From assembly GCA_018399915.1 (NCBI GenBank), contig JAGYNW010000023.1, positions 1-15,309 of the forward strand: a stretch of DNA of 15,309 nt, given 5' to 3'. Below are positions 6,271 to 14,372 of the stretch, in pieces (position 1 is the stretch's first letter; each line of letters starts with the position of its first letter). The translations under genes were made by a program, and so were the position numbers. Origin of the DNA: Candidatus Omnitrophota bacterium (GTDB lineage Bacteria; Omnitrophota; Gorgyraeia; Zapsychrales; Zapsychraceae). The notes beneath the pieces are model-generated. The model was not told the DNA's origin. It searched no databases and saw nothing but the letters and a program-made list of their open reading frames with translations.

Positions 6271-7041
6271 ATGCCTGTTAAGTCAAGAGGAGGATTAATT
6301 GTCGCCTTAGATGTGGATACTTTTGAAGAGGCCCGGGTCTTAGTGGACCTTTTAGAAGAAAGTGTCGAGATCTTTAAAGTCGGCAGTCAATTGTTCACGG
6401 CCTGTGGTCCGGTGATCGTGCGGTACCTGATGGCAAAAGGAAAGAAAGTCTTTTTAGATCTGAAATATCATGATATCCCTAATACCGTGGCCAATGCCGT
6501 CAGCGCGGCGGTTGGTTTAAGTCAGGAAGTGCATAAGATCGTTGATGGGAATGAAGAAAAAATACGCGCGAATCGCGGTTTATTCATGTGCACGGTTCAT
6601 GTCGCGGGAGGAGAAGAGATGTTGACCCGCGCGGTTTCCGCGGCGCAGGAGTCTGCTCAGAAAATAGGGGTCGCGCCGCCGCTTCTACTGGGCATAACAG
6701 TATTGACAAGTCAGCAAAAAAAAGATAACATAGGCGAAATCGTTTTGCAACGAGTTGCTTTAGCGAAGAAAACCGGACTCAATGGCATTGTTGCCTCCAG
6801 TCATGAGGTGGCAGGGATACGACGGGAATTCAAGGATGAATTGGTTATCGTAACCCCGGGAATCCGTCCTCAAGGTACTGATGCCGGTGATCAAAAAAGA
6901 GTAGCAACTCCTTATAGCGCCATTTCCGATGGCAGCGATTATTTAGTTGTAGGCCGCCCGATTGTCAAAGCCGATAATCCTCTTCAATCAGCCCAGAATA
7001 TTTTGCATGAAATCCAACAAGCGCAGGAAGCTTTGTCATAG
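6271..7041 (+). CDS. pyrF: Orotidine 5'-phosphate decarboxylase
   Basis: It decarboxylates OMP to UMP, the last de novo step. LIVALDVDTFEEA (9–21) opens the barrel, and the catalytic charged network is in DLKYHDIPNT (D63, K65, D68). TPGIRPQG (195–202) and YLVVGRPI (224–231) bind the phosphate. The chain is 256 aa, longer than the common 230–240. The excess is a charged insertion around residues 82–104 between NAV (75–77) and VHVAGG (109–114), where typical members have about 12 residues and this one has 31. The insertion sits right after the catalytic lysine loop, yet all active-site residues are kept, so the enzyme should work. AAGGAAA lies just upstream of the ATG. It is the last pyr gene seen; pyrE is absent from the window. 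Confidence 0.95.
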   Translation: MPVKSRGGLIVALDVDTFEEARVLVDLLEESVEIFKVGSQLFTACGPVIVRYLMAKGKKVFLDLKYHDIPNTVANAVSAAVGLSQEVHKIVDGNEEKIRANRGLFMCTVHVAGGEEMLTRAVSAAQESAQKIGVAPPLLLGITVLTSQQKKDNIGEIVLQRVALAKKTGLNGIVASSHEVAGIRREFKDELVIVTPGIRPQGTDAGDQKRVATPYSAISDGSDYLVVGRPIVKADNPLQSAQNILHEIQQAQEALS

Positions 7042-7049
7042 AAGAGAGT

Positions 7050-7081
7050 TTGTTTTATTAGGGTTTTACGTGATAAAACAA
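7050..7081 (+). other. AT-rich hairpin between pyrF and the ATPase operon
   Basis: The arms 7050–7060 and 7071–7081 pair over 11 bp with a single T·G wobble, around a 10-nt loop. It lies 9 nt after the pyrF stop. There is no T-run directly downstream, so it is not a standard intrinsic terminator. It may stabilise the 3' end of pyr mRNA or mark a weak boundary. The remaining gap up to 7119 holds AT-rich -10-like stretches (GATAAT at 7091–7096) without a matching -35. Confidence 0.35.
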
Positions 7082-7119
7082 TCTTAATAAGATAATACAT
7101 AAAAACATGGAGATTCATT

Positions 7120-7728
7120 ATGTCCCCACAAATTCAAGAATTGATAGATAAGATCAGGTCGGAAGGTATTGAAGCCGCGGATACAAAGGCCAAGGAGATC
7201 GAGGAAAAGGCCCAGGCCACCGCGGATAAGATCATTGAAAGCGCGAAACAAAAGGCCGAGCGCATCCTTGCTGAGGCAAAGAATGATGTAAAAAAACTTG
7301 AGGATTCTTCTAATATGGCCTTGGCCCAGGCATCCCGGGATATGATTCTCTCTTTAAGGAAGAAGATCGAAGAAATGTTAGGCAGAATTATGGAGTCCTC
7401 GATCAGGGATTCTCTGGATCAAGAGAAATTGGTTGCGATATTAACCCAGGTTATTGAAGAAACGGTGAAAGAGAAATCCGGCGTGGAGATCGTCCTTTCT
7501 GAAAAAGATTTGAAAGTTCTGAAAGAGGGTTTTATCGCGAAGCTGCAGAAAAAGATGAAACAGCCGGTCACCTTTAAGTCTTCACAGGATATCGGGAAAG
7601 GGTTTACGATCTCTTATGACGAGGGCCGGTCGTGTTTTGATTTTACCGATGTCAGCTTGGCGGAATATTTGAGCCATTATCTTAATGCGCATGTAGGAGA
7701 GATCCTGAAAAAGGCGGTTATCCAGTAG
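7120..7728 (+). CDS. atpE: V-type ATP synthase subunit E (peripheral stalk)
   Basis: Subunit E forms the peripheral stalk that holds the A3B3 head against rotation. Residues 1–95 are a long, highly charged helix rich in Ala, Glu and Lys (AKEIEEKAQATADKIIESAK region), typical of a stalk coiled coil. Residues about 100–202 form the smaller globular end, including GVEIVLSEKDLK and DIGKGFTISYDEGRSCFDF, which bind the head. At 202 aa it has normal bacterial length. GGAG at 7109–7112 supports the ATG. It is the first gene of the ATPase cluster, as in Chlamydiae. No gene for its usual heterodimer partner (G/H) is seen nearby. Sequence divergence in this subunit is high, so the call leans partly on position. 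Confidence 0.88.
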   Translation: MSPQIQELIDKIRSEGIEAADTKAKEIEEKAQATADKIIESAKQKAERILAEAKNDVKKLEDSSNMALAQASRDMILSLRKKIEEMLGRIMESSIRDSLDQEKLVAILTQVIEETVKEKSGVEIVLSEKDLKVLKEGFIAKLQKKMKQPVTFKSSQDIGKGFTISYDEGRSCFDFTDVSLAEYLSHYLNAHVGEILKKAVIQ

Positions 7729-7760
7729 ATATATTTAATTAGTTCTGAAAAGGATAGTGA

Positions 7761-8342
7761 GTGTTTATGGACAAGTATTATTATTTCGCGGCAAGTTTGC
7801 CTATGCTTTCCCTGGAAGGAAAATTGCCTTTTTCCAAAGAGGTTTTTCTGTCTGATTGTCAGAGACTGATGGATCCGCAGGATTTTTCTCTGGTCAGGAG
7901 TTTGCTTGAAGACGATGCCCGGCCCGTGGACACAAATAACGCCTTTTATAAGGAATGGGTTGAGAATGTGCGGAAGTTTCGAAATGAAATGGTTTTTTAT
8001 CGGGCCGCAAAAACCAGTAAAGATCCGTACGCTTACATGCGGGGTACCCGCTATCCGGAACCCTATTTTGTGGAAGTAATCGAACACGCGTCTAAATCAG
8101 CCAATCCTTTAAGCGCAGAGAAGATGATGGATTATGTGCAATGGCAATTTTTGGATAACCTTTCTGTCGGCCATTATTTTGATTTTGAATTCCTGATGAG
8201 TTACGCCTTGAAGTTGAAAATTTTGGAAAGATACGATGCCTTTAATTCTTCTAAAGGCAAAGAAGCCTTTGATGATATGGCTAATGAGATCGTGAAGAAA
8301 AGTCGTCAAGAAGTGGAAGCGGTCACTCAAGAAATGAGTTAG
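7761..8342 (+). CDS. DUF2764 family protein of the V-type ATPase operon
   Basis: It matches the DUF2764 type of protein found between the E and A genes of bacterial V-ATPase operons such as those of Chlamydia. The N-terminus DKYYYFAASLPMLSL (about 4–18) is the family's characteristic opening. The rest is mostly helical and charged, with DYVQWQFLDNLSVGHYFDFEFLMSYALKLKILERY around residues 125–160. It has no membrane segment, signal or nucleotide motif. Its position suggests it replaces subunit C (the d/C socket joining the shaft to the rotor ring), which is otherwise missing; that is an inference, and the family's function is unassigned. The start is GTG 7761 (6 nt after AGGA at 7751–7754) or ATG 7767, two codons later; the choice is uncertain. 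Confidence 0.82.
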   Translation: MFMDKYYYFAASLPMLSLEGKLPFSKEVFLSDCQRLMDPQDFSLVRSLLEDDARPVDTNNAFYKEWVENVRKFRNEMVFYRAAKTSKDPYAYMRGTRYPEPYFVEVIEHASKSANPLSAEKMMDYVQWQFLDNLSVGHYFDFEFLMSYALKLKILERYDAFNSSKGKEAFDDMANEIVKKSRQEVEAVTQEMS

Positions 8343-8357
8343 CGCGTTAATTAGATT

Positions 8358-8364
8358 AAGGAGA
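8358..8364 (+). promoter_or_regulatory. Ribosome binding site for the GTG start of atpA
   Basis: AAGGAGA lies 6 nt before GTG 8371 and is the strongest ribosome site in the ATPase cluster. It fixes the non-ATG start. The first residues from this start (KRLGKVIGVNGNMVAV) align with the usual beginning of subunit A. Confidence 0.8.
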
Positions 8365-8370
8365 ACTATT

Positions 8371-10122
8371 GTGACTAAAAAAAGATTGGGAAAAGTTATT
8401 GGGGTTAATGGCAATATGGTGGCTGTTAGCTTTGAAGATAAAGTTATGCAGAATGAGGTTGCCTATGTTCTTTTAGGGGAACAACGACTGAAGGCAGAGG
8501 TCATTCGCGTGCGCGGGAACAGGGCGGACCTCCAGATATTTGAAGATTCGATTGGCATTAAGGTGGGCAATGATGTGGAGTTTACCGGGGAATTATTAAG
8601 TGTGGAATTAGGACCAGGTCTGTTAGGCCAGGTTTACGATGGATTGCAAAATCCATTGCCGCGCATAGCCGAAAAGCATGGGTTTTTTCTGCAGCGGGGC
8701 GCTTATTTAGAGCCTTTGGAGATGGAGTCTGAGTGGGAATTTACCCCGGAGGTAAAAAAAGGGGATAAGGTGCTTTCCGGAACCACATTGGGCACGGTGC
8801 CGGAAAAGATCTTTCAACACCGCATCATGACTCCTTTCCATATTAAAGGAGAATTAGAAGTCAGCATGATCAAAGAGAAGGGGCCTTACCGGCTGAAGGA
8901 TGTTATCGCCAAGGTCAAGGATGAAGCAGGCAAAGAATATCCTGTTACCATGGTGCAGGTTTGGCCGATTAAAATGCCGATCAAGGCCTATTATCAAAAA
9001 ATAAAACCTGTCGATCCTTTGGTGACAAAGATCCGGATTATTGATTCTTTATTCCCGGTTGCGGTCGGCGGTACTTTTTGTACCCCGGGTCCGTTTGGCG
9101 CAGGGAAAACTGTGTTGCAACATCTTTTATCGCGTCACGCGGAGGTGGATATCGTTGTGGTGGCCGCATGCGGAGAGCGTGCCGGGGAGGTCGTCGAACT
9201 TTTGGAGGAGTTTCCGGAATTGATTGATCCGAAGACAGGAAAAAGTCTGATGGAACGTACGATCATTATTTGCAATACAAGCTCTATGCCTGTGGCGGCC
9301 CGTGAGTCCAGCGTGTATACAGGGGTAACTTTGGCCGAATATTATCGTCAGATGGGGTTGAATGTTTTATTGCTCGCTGATTCCACGTCACGATGGGCTC
9401 AGGCTATGCGGGAGATGTCCGGGAGATTGGAAGAGATCCCCGGGGAAGAGGCCTTTCCGGCTTACCTGGAATCCAGGATCGCTTCTTTTTATGAGCGCGC
9501 GGGTTTGGTGGAATTAAGGGATCACTCGCAAGGATCGGTTACGATCGGGGGGACTGTTTCTCCTGCCGGAGGAAATTTTGAGGAGCCGGTCACACAGGCT
9601 ACTTTAAAGGTGGTGGGTGCCTTTCACGGATTATCCCGGGAACGCGCGAATGCCAGAAAATATCCATCTATTGATCCCTTGGAAAGTTGGAGTAAGTACA
9701 CGAGTTTTATTGACGCCGAAAAGGTTCAAAAAGGTGTGTCCATATTAAAGATCAGCGACAGGATCGAGCGGATGATGAAGGTTATTGGCGAGGAAGGCAC
9801 ATCGACCGGAGAATTCATTTCTTATTTGAAAGGTGAGTTTTTTGATGCTGTTTATTTACAGCAAAACGCGTTTGATAAAGTGGATGAATCCACCTCCGAA
9901 GAACGGCAAAAATATGTTTTTGATCTTATTGCGGAGATCCTGGATAAAGAGTTCTCCTTTGAAGACAAGGATGAAGCTCGGAAATTCTTTCAGGAGTTAA
10001 GGCAAGTCTTTATTACCTGGAATACTGTGGCATTTCAATCGGAAGACTTCAAACAAAAGGAAAAAGATATACGAAATCGAATCGGCGCAAACAAGGGAAA
10101 GGAACATGCAAAAAATATATAG
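8371..10122 (+). CDS. atpA: V-type ATP synthase subunit A (catalytic)
   Basis: It is the catalytic nucleotide-binding subunit of the V1/A1 head. The Walker A motif GPFGAGKT is at residues 240–247, the catalytic-glutamate segment GERAGEV at 268–274, and the Walker B region NVLLLADSTSRWAQAMRE at 331–348. GRLEEIPGEEAFPAYL follows at 351–366. Residues about 90–200 form the extra 'non-homologous' domain (GLQNPLPRIAEKHGFFLQRG onward) that separates V/A-type A subunits from F-type beta. At 583 aa it is full length. It starts with GTG and overlaps atpB by 17 bp, which indicates translational coupling. ATP hydrolysis or synthesis here drives shaft subunit D. Confidence 0.98.
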   Translation: MTKKRLGKVIGVNGNMVAVSFEDKVMQNEVAYVLLGEQRLKAEVIRVRGNRADLQIFEDSIGIKVGNDVEFTGELLSVELGPGLLGQVYDGLQNPLPRIAEKHGFFLQRGAYLEPLEMESEWEFTPEVKKGDKVLSGTTLGTVPEKIFQHRIMTPFHIKGELEVSMIKEKGPYRLKDVIAKVKDEAGKEYPVTMVQVWPIKMPIKAYYQKIKPVDPLVTKIRIIDSLFPVAVGGTFCTPGPFGAGKTVLQHLLSRHAEVDIVVVAACGERAGEVVELLEEFPELIDPKTGKSLMERTIIICNTSSMPVAARESSVYTGVTLAEYYRQMGLNVLLLADSTSRWAQAMREMSGRLEEIPGEEAFPAYLESRIASFYERAGLVELRDHSQGSVTIGGTVSPAGGNFEEPVTQATLKVVGAFHGLSRERANARKYPSIDPLESWSKYTSFIDAEKVQKGVSILKISDRIERMMKVIGEEGTSTGEFISYLKGEFFDAVYLQQNAFDKVDESTSEERQKYVFDLIAEILDKEFSFEDKDEARKFFQELRQVFITWNTVAFQSEDFKQKEKDIRNRIGANKGKEHAKNI

Positions 10123-11410
10123 TCAGATTTTACAAATAGTGGGAGACGTTATTACGGTCGAAGCCCGGGATGTGGGATATAACGAGATCGCGGAGGTAAA
10201 AACCCAAAATGGGACTTCCTTAGCTCAGGTTATCCGTCTGGATGGCAATAAAGTTTCCCTGCAGGTTCTGGAAGGAAGCCGGGGAATTTCCACCGATGAT
10301 AAAGTGCGGTTTTTAAAGCATCCTTTGCAGGTATCGGCATCTGAAGATCTCTTAGGCCGTATCTTTACCGGAAGTGGAGAGCCCCGGGACAAGGGGCCAC
10401 GTTTGACCGATAACATGACCGACCTGGGCGGGTTATCTGTTAATCCTTCCAAGAGAATCGTACCTAAGAATATGATACGCACGGGTATTCCTATGATCGA
10501 TATTTTCAATTCTTTGGTGGAGTCCCAAAAGTTGCCTATTTTTTCGATCGCAGGCGAACCTTATAATCCGCTTTTGGCACGTATCGCTATGCAGGCCGAG
10601 GTTGATATGATCATCCTGGGGGGCATGGGGTTGAAATATGATGATTATTTGTTCTTTAAAGACACCTTGGAAGAACAGGGAAAATTGTCACAATCGATCT
10701 TCTTTATCCATACGGCCTCAGATCCAACCGTTGAATGCCTTTTGGTCCCGGATATGTGTCTGGCCGTAGCTGAAAAATTTGCACTTGAAGGAAAGAAAGT
10801 ATTGGTCTTGTTGACGGATATGACGAATTTTGCGGATTCTCTCAAGGAAATAGCGATTACAATGGAACAGATTCCCTCAAACCGGGGCTATCCCGGAGAT
10901 CTTTACAGTCAGTTGGCTGCGCGCTATGAAAAGGCCGTGGATTTTGATACAGCCGGTTCGATCACGGTTTTAGCGGTTACTACCATGCCCGGCGATGATG
11001 TTACCCATCCGGTTCCGGATAATACAGGTTATATTACCGAGGGGCAGTTTTATCTTAAAGGGGGCAGGATCGAACCGTTTGGGAGCCTGAGCCGTTTGAA
11101 ACAAAATGTTAACGGGGATACCCGGAGTGACCATCGAAGTATTATGGATCAGATGATTCAGCTTTACGCGGATTACCGCGAGGCGCAGGAAAAACATTCT
11201 ATGGGTTTTCAAATGAGTTCCTGGGATAATAAACTTCTGGAATATGGAAAACGTTTTGAATCCGAGTTAATGGACCTTGCGGTCAATATTCCGCTGGAAG
11301 AAGCTCTCGATAGAGGCTGGAGCATTCTCGCTGATATTTTTGAGCAGACAGAAATCGGCATGAAAGAATCCTTAATCCACCAATATTGGCCGAAAAAGGA
11401 AAAGGAATAA
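10106..11410 (+). CDS. atpB: V-type ATP synthase subunit B (non-catalytic)
   Basis: It is the regulatory, non-catalytic partner of subunit A in the hexameric head. It has the fold of a rotary ATPase subunit, but in place of Walker A there is SIAGEPYNPLLARIA (147–161), the expected B-type degenerate loop. LVLLTDMTNFADSLKEIA (233–250) and PSNRGYPGDLYSQLAARYEKA (257–277) are strong B-subunit motifs, and TMPGDDVTHPVPDNTGYITEGQ begins at 293. The arginine that completes the neighbouring catalytic site is expected in the 325–345 region (LSRLKQNVNGDTRSDHR). At 434 aa it has normal length. Its ATG lies inside the end of atpA, with AAAGGA just before it. Confidence 0.97.
   Translation: MQKIYSQILQIVGDVITVEARDVGYNEIAEVKTQNGTSLAQVIRLDGNKVSLQVLEGSRGISTDDKVRFLKHPLQVSASEDLLGRIFTGSGEPRDKGPRLTDNMTDLGGLSVNPSKRIVPKNMIRTGIPMIDIFNSLVESQKLPIFSIAGEPYNPLLARIAMQAEVDMIILGGMGLKYDDYLFFKDTLEEQGKLSQSIFFIHTASDPTVECLLVPDMCLAVAEKFALEGKKVLVLLTDMTNFADSLKEIAITMEQIPSNRGYPGDLYSQLAARYEKAVDFDTAGSITVLAVTTMPGDDVTHPVPDNTGYITEGQFYLKGGRIEPFGSLSRLKQNVNGDTRSDHRSIMDQMIQLYADYREAQEKHSMGFQMSSWDNKLLEYGKRFESELMDLAVNIPLEEALDRGWSILADIFEQTEIGMKESLIHQYWPKKEKE
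11401..11407 (+). promoter_or_regulatory. Ribosome binding site for the TTG start of atpD
   Basis: AAAGGAA overlaps the end of atpB and lies 7 nt before TTG 11415. No ATG close downstream keeps the conserved N-terminus (KVKLTKGELKRQR), so the rare TTG start is accepted. Confidence 0.65.
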
Positions 11411-11414
11411 TTCA

Positions 11415-12026
11415 TTGGCAAAAGTTAAGCTCACTAAAGGCGAATTAAAAAGGCAAAGGGACGCTTTGGAGCAATTTCAGCATTATTTGCCGACATTGCA
11501 ACTTAAAAAGCAACAGTTGCAGATGAAGATATTGGAAGCGAAAAAGAAATTGGCCCAGAAAGAGTCTGCCTTGGAATCTCAACAAAAGCAAATTGATGAC
11601 TGGGTGGGTGTGTTGGCAGAGGCCCCTGAAGAGCTTTCCTCCTGGGTCACGCCTGAAAAGATTATCAGCGAAACCACAAATATTGCCGGGGCGAAGATAA
11701 AGATCTTCCAGGATGTGCATTTCCCCGAAGCTATTTATGATCTGTATATTACGCCTTTTTGGGTTGATGAAGCCATTGAAAAGCTTAGGGATCTTTCAAG
11801 ATTATTGGTTGAGGCTGAATTTATTAAAGAAGAGATTTCTATATTGGGTCAGGAGTTGCGGGTCACCACGCAAAGGGTTAATCTTTTTGAAAAGGTAAAG
11901 ATCCCCGAATGCAGTGAAAATATCCGCCGGATAAGGATCTATTTAGGAGATCAGCAAGCAAACGCGGTCGGCATAGCGAAAGTCGCGAAGAAAAAGATCG
12001 AAGTCAGAGAGGCGATGGCCATATGA
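11415..12026 (+). CDS. atpD: V-type ATP synthase subunit D (central shaft)
   Basis: Subunit D is the coiled-coil rotor shaft that turns inside the A3B3 head. Residues 1–65 (KLTKGELKRQRDALEQFQ then QLKKQQLQMKILEAKKKL) and about 120–195 (AIEKLRDLSRLLVEAEFI, ELRVTTQRVNLFEKVKIPE) form the two antiparallel helices. TTQRVNLFEKVKIP is the family signature, and IRRIRIYLGDQQ follows it. The central part around 80–115 is the short tip region. At 203 aa it has typical length. It begins with TTG 4 nt after atpB and overlaps atpI by 4 nt (ATGA). Subunit F, its usual small partner, has no gene in this window. Confidence 0.93.
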   Translation: MAKVKLTKGELKRQRDALEQFQHYLPTLQLKKQQLQMKILEAKKKLAQKESALESQQKQIDDWVGVLAEAPEELSSWVTPEKIISETTNIAGAKIKIFQDVHFPEAIYDLYITPFWVDEAIEKLRDLSRLLVEAEFIKEEISILGQELRVTTQRVNLFEKVKIPECSENIRRIRIYLGDQQANAVGIAKVAKKKIEVREAMAI

Positions 12027-13795
12027 TCGTTCCTATGAAAAAAATTCATATCATTGTTCAGAAGAAAGATGTGACATCAGCCTTGCTGAAAGTGCGGGAT
12101 TTAGGCTTATTGCATATTGAACATCAGGGAGATTTGGCAGCGCCACAAATAAGTGACTTGCGAGCCGAAATTAATATGTTGCGCAACGTTTGTGTTTATT
12201 TGCAGCAAAGGATGAAACAGGAAGAGCAGAAGGCGAAGAAGGTTTGGCTCGTTGAAAAGGAACTGAGGAACCGGGATCTTGATCCTGTAAAAAAAGGGCA
12301 AGAGGTGCTCTTTCTGCTTTCTGAGATAGAACAGATCAAGGAAGATATCGTAAGGCGCCAGATCGAGATCAACCAATGGGAATCTTGGGGCGATTTTAAT
12401 GTTAAGGATTTTCAGCAGATTGAACAAACGGGTTTTCATGTCCGTTTATGTGAGACCAGTGCGAAAGAGGGCCTGGAAATCCCCGAAGGGGTATATGCCG
12501 AGGAGTTGACCTCATATAAAGGTGTCCGCAGGTACCTTGTAATTTTTCCGCGGGGAAAGAAGTTGCCTTTTCCTTCGCTACCGCTTCCATCTTTGAGCTT
12601 ATCAGAGATGAAGTCGCAACAAAATCATGATCAGAGAGAGATCGAACATATTGAGAGTGAGTTGCTGGATTTTGTTCCCTTTTTAGAGATTTTTGAATCG
12701 GCCCTGAAAGAGCATACGAATAAATTGCGGTTTGAAGAGGCGTCTAAAGGCATGAAGGAATATGAAACCTTATCTTTGCTGCGGGGTTATTGTCCGCAAG
12801 GAGAAACAGCCCGGTTGGAGCATGGGGCTAAACAGGAGCAATGGGGCATTATCATAGAAGATCCTGGAAAAGAGGATCAGGTGCCGACCCTTTTGAAGAA
12901 TCCCAAATGGGTCAGTATTATCAAGCCGGTTTTTAATATTATTAATGTCTTGCCCGGGTACCGGGAGATGGATGTGAGTTTGGTTTTTTTAGTCTTCTTT
13001 GCTTTGTTTGTCGGTATTTTGGTCGGTGACGCAGGCTATGGAATGCTGGTTTTGCTTGCGTTTGGGGCCGTTCATGTGAAGCTGCTCAAGGATCAAAAAC
13101 AGGTACCGGTTACAAATTTTATTTTAGTCTATTTATTATGCGGATGCACAATTATTTGGGGTCTTTTGACCGGAACCTTTTTTGGCCAACAATGGATAGC
13201 GTCGTCCTTGAAACCCGCGGTACCCTGGCTGGTTGATGACAAGAATTTCCAGATCCTTTGTTTTTTGATCGGGACTGTTCATTTGAGTATCGCGCATTTG
13301 TGGAACAGTATCCTCAAATATCCTTCCTTAAAGGCCCTCAGTGATATCGGATGGATGTTGATCATCTGGGGCATGTATTCTGTGGCGAAATTTTTGGTCT
13401 TGGGGGTTCCGATGATTTCGGTAAGTTATTTTTTCCTCGGGATTGGCGCGGTTTTGGTCTTGTTCTTCACCAAACCGCAAAAGAATATCTTTAAAGCTAT
13501 TGGGCCGGGATTAGGCGATATTCTTCTTAATGGTGTCAATTCCTTTACAGATGTGGTTTCCTATATCCGTTTGTACGCGGTCAGCCTGGCCACGGTCGCG
13601 GTCGCGGATGCCGCTAATGGTATGAGTATAGGCTGGGTGATCCTTCTTCATGTTGTGAACTTGGTGCTGGCAGGTTTGGCAATTTTGGTCCATGGTATCC
13701 GTTTGAACATATTAGAATTTTCATCGAGCCACTTGAACCTGGAGTGGTCTGGATTCCGATTTAATCCATTCCGTAAGGAACAAGAGGTCTCGTAA
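12023..13795 (+). CDS. atpI: V-type ATP synthase subunit I (a-type membrane stator)
   Basis: It is the stator subunit that provides the ion half-channels. Residues 1–310 are the cytoplasmic arm, with long charged helices (45–120 and 195–250). The membrane part begins near 317 (VSLVFLVFFALFVGILVGDAG). The conserved GDAGYG is at 335–340, and roughly seven to eight hydrophobic segments follow to about 565. The essential rotor-facing arginine is R516 in SYIRLYAVSLA, and the second conserved one is R560 in VHGIRLNILEF. The ending HLNLEWSGFRFNPF is typical. At 590 aa it is a little shorter than the Enterococcus NtpI protein, mostly in the arm. It shares an ATGA overlap with atpD. Confidence 0.96.
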   Translation: MIVPMKKIHIIVQKKDVTSALLKVRDLGLLHIEHQGDLAAPQISDLRAEINMLRNVCVYLQQRMKQEEQKAKKVWLVEKELRNRDLDPVKKGQEVLFLLSEIEQIKEDIVRRQIEINQWESWGDFNVKDFQQIEQTGFHVRLCETSAKEGLEIPEGVYAEELTSYKGVRRYLVIFPRGKKLPFPSLPLPSLSLSEMKSQQNHDQREIEHIESELLDFVPFLEIFESALKEHTNKLRFEEASKGMKEYETLSLLRGYCPQGETARLEHGAKQEQWGIIIEDPGKEDQVPTLLKNPKWVSIIKPVFNIINVLPGYREMDVSLVFLVFFALFVGILVGDAGYGMLVLLAFGAVHVKLLKDQKQVPVTNFILVYLLCGCTIIWGLLTGTFFGQQWIASSLKPAVPWLVDDKNFQILCFLIGTVHLSIAHLWNSILKYPSLKALSDIGWMLIIWGMYSVAKFLVLGVPMISVSYFFLGIGAVLVLFFTKPQKNIFKAIGPGLGDILLNGVNSFTDVVSYIRLYAVSLATVAVADAANGMSIGWVILLHVVNLVLAGLAILVHGIRLNILEFSSSHLNLEWSGFRFNPFRKEQEVS

Positions 13796-13834
13796 AACAT
13801 TGTTTTTATCAATTCTTAGAGAGGAGTTATTTGT

Positions 13835-14290
13835 ATGGAAAATGCGGTATTAATGCAGTTTCAAGATTTTGGTTTGGCCGCGGCGATTTCTTTTGCGGCG
13901 ATAGGGTCGGCCTTAGGTACCGGCGCCGCAGGCATGGCATCGGTTGGTGCCTGGAAAAAGTGTTTTGCCCAAAGCAAGGCGGCTCCTTTTATGCTGGTCG
14001 CTTTTGTAGGGGCGCCTTTATCGCAGACGATTTATGGGATGATCCTGATGGGACGTATCGCGACGGCAGCGGCAGATGGCCATTATTTTTGGGGAGCCGG
14101 CCTTTTTGGAGGGATCGCTATGGGTATGTCCGCGTGGATGCAGGGAAAAGCCGGTGCCGGTGCAGCCGATGCCCTGGCGGAAACAGGAAAAGGCTTTGGT
14201 AATTATATGATGGTTTTGGGGATTATTGAGACGGTTGCTTTGTTTGTTATGGTCTTCTTGTTGGGACGTGTCGGTGCCCTGGCGGGATAG
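13835..14290 (+). CDS. atpK: V-type ATP synthase subunit K (rotor ring proteolipid)
   Basis: This four-helix proteolipid of the membrane rotor ring consists of two fused hairpins: helices near residues 10–35, 50–78, 85–112 and 122–148. The ion-carrying carboxylate is E132 in helix 4 (LGIIETVALFV). Helix 2 has S63, Q64 and Y67 in APLSQTIYG, and helix 3 has Q103 in WMQGKAGAGA. These line up with T64, Q65, Y68, Q110 and E139 of Enterococcus hirae NtpK, which bind Na+. The interval from Q103 to E132 (29 residues) equals that in NtpK. One carboxylate per four helices is the V-type pattern. GAGGAG at 13821–13826 supports the ATG. It is the last gene of the ATPase cluster. Confidence 0.96.
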   Translation: MENAVLMQFQDFGLAAAISFAAIGSALGTGAAGMASVGAWKKCFAQSKAAPFMLVAFVGAPLSQTIYGMILMGRIATAAADGHYFWGAGLFGGIAMGMSAWMQGKAGAGAADALAETGKGFGNYMMVLGIIETVALFVMVFLLGRVGALAG

Positions 14291-14299
14291 ACAGAACTA

Positions 14300-14328
14300 T
14301 TGACAGAATAATTAATCTATAGTATTAT
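14300..14328 (+). promoter_or_regulatory. Promoter of the tRNA-Val gene
   Basis: A consensus TTGACA (14300–14305) and TATTAT (14323–14328) are separated by 17 bp. Transcription should start near 14335 and give a leader of about 38 nt before the tRNA. It begins 9 nt after the atpK stop, and no terminator lies between atpK and the tRNA, so ATPase transcripts may also read into it. Confidence 0.72.
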
Positions 14329-14372
14329 CAATCCTCATTAGCAAGAAAATCAGGTCTTTATTATATACATGG

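Noticed and set aside
10544..10590. Loss of Walker A in subunit B as a possible defect
   Set aside because: A degenerate loop at this place is normal for non-catalytic V/A-type B subunits.
13831..14202. A 123-codon + strand frame overlapping atpK in another frame
   Set aside because: It lacks any membrane or domain pattern, while the atpK frame has a clear proteolipid sequence with the ion-binding residues.
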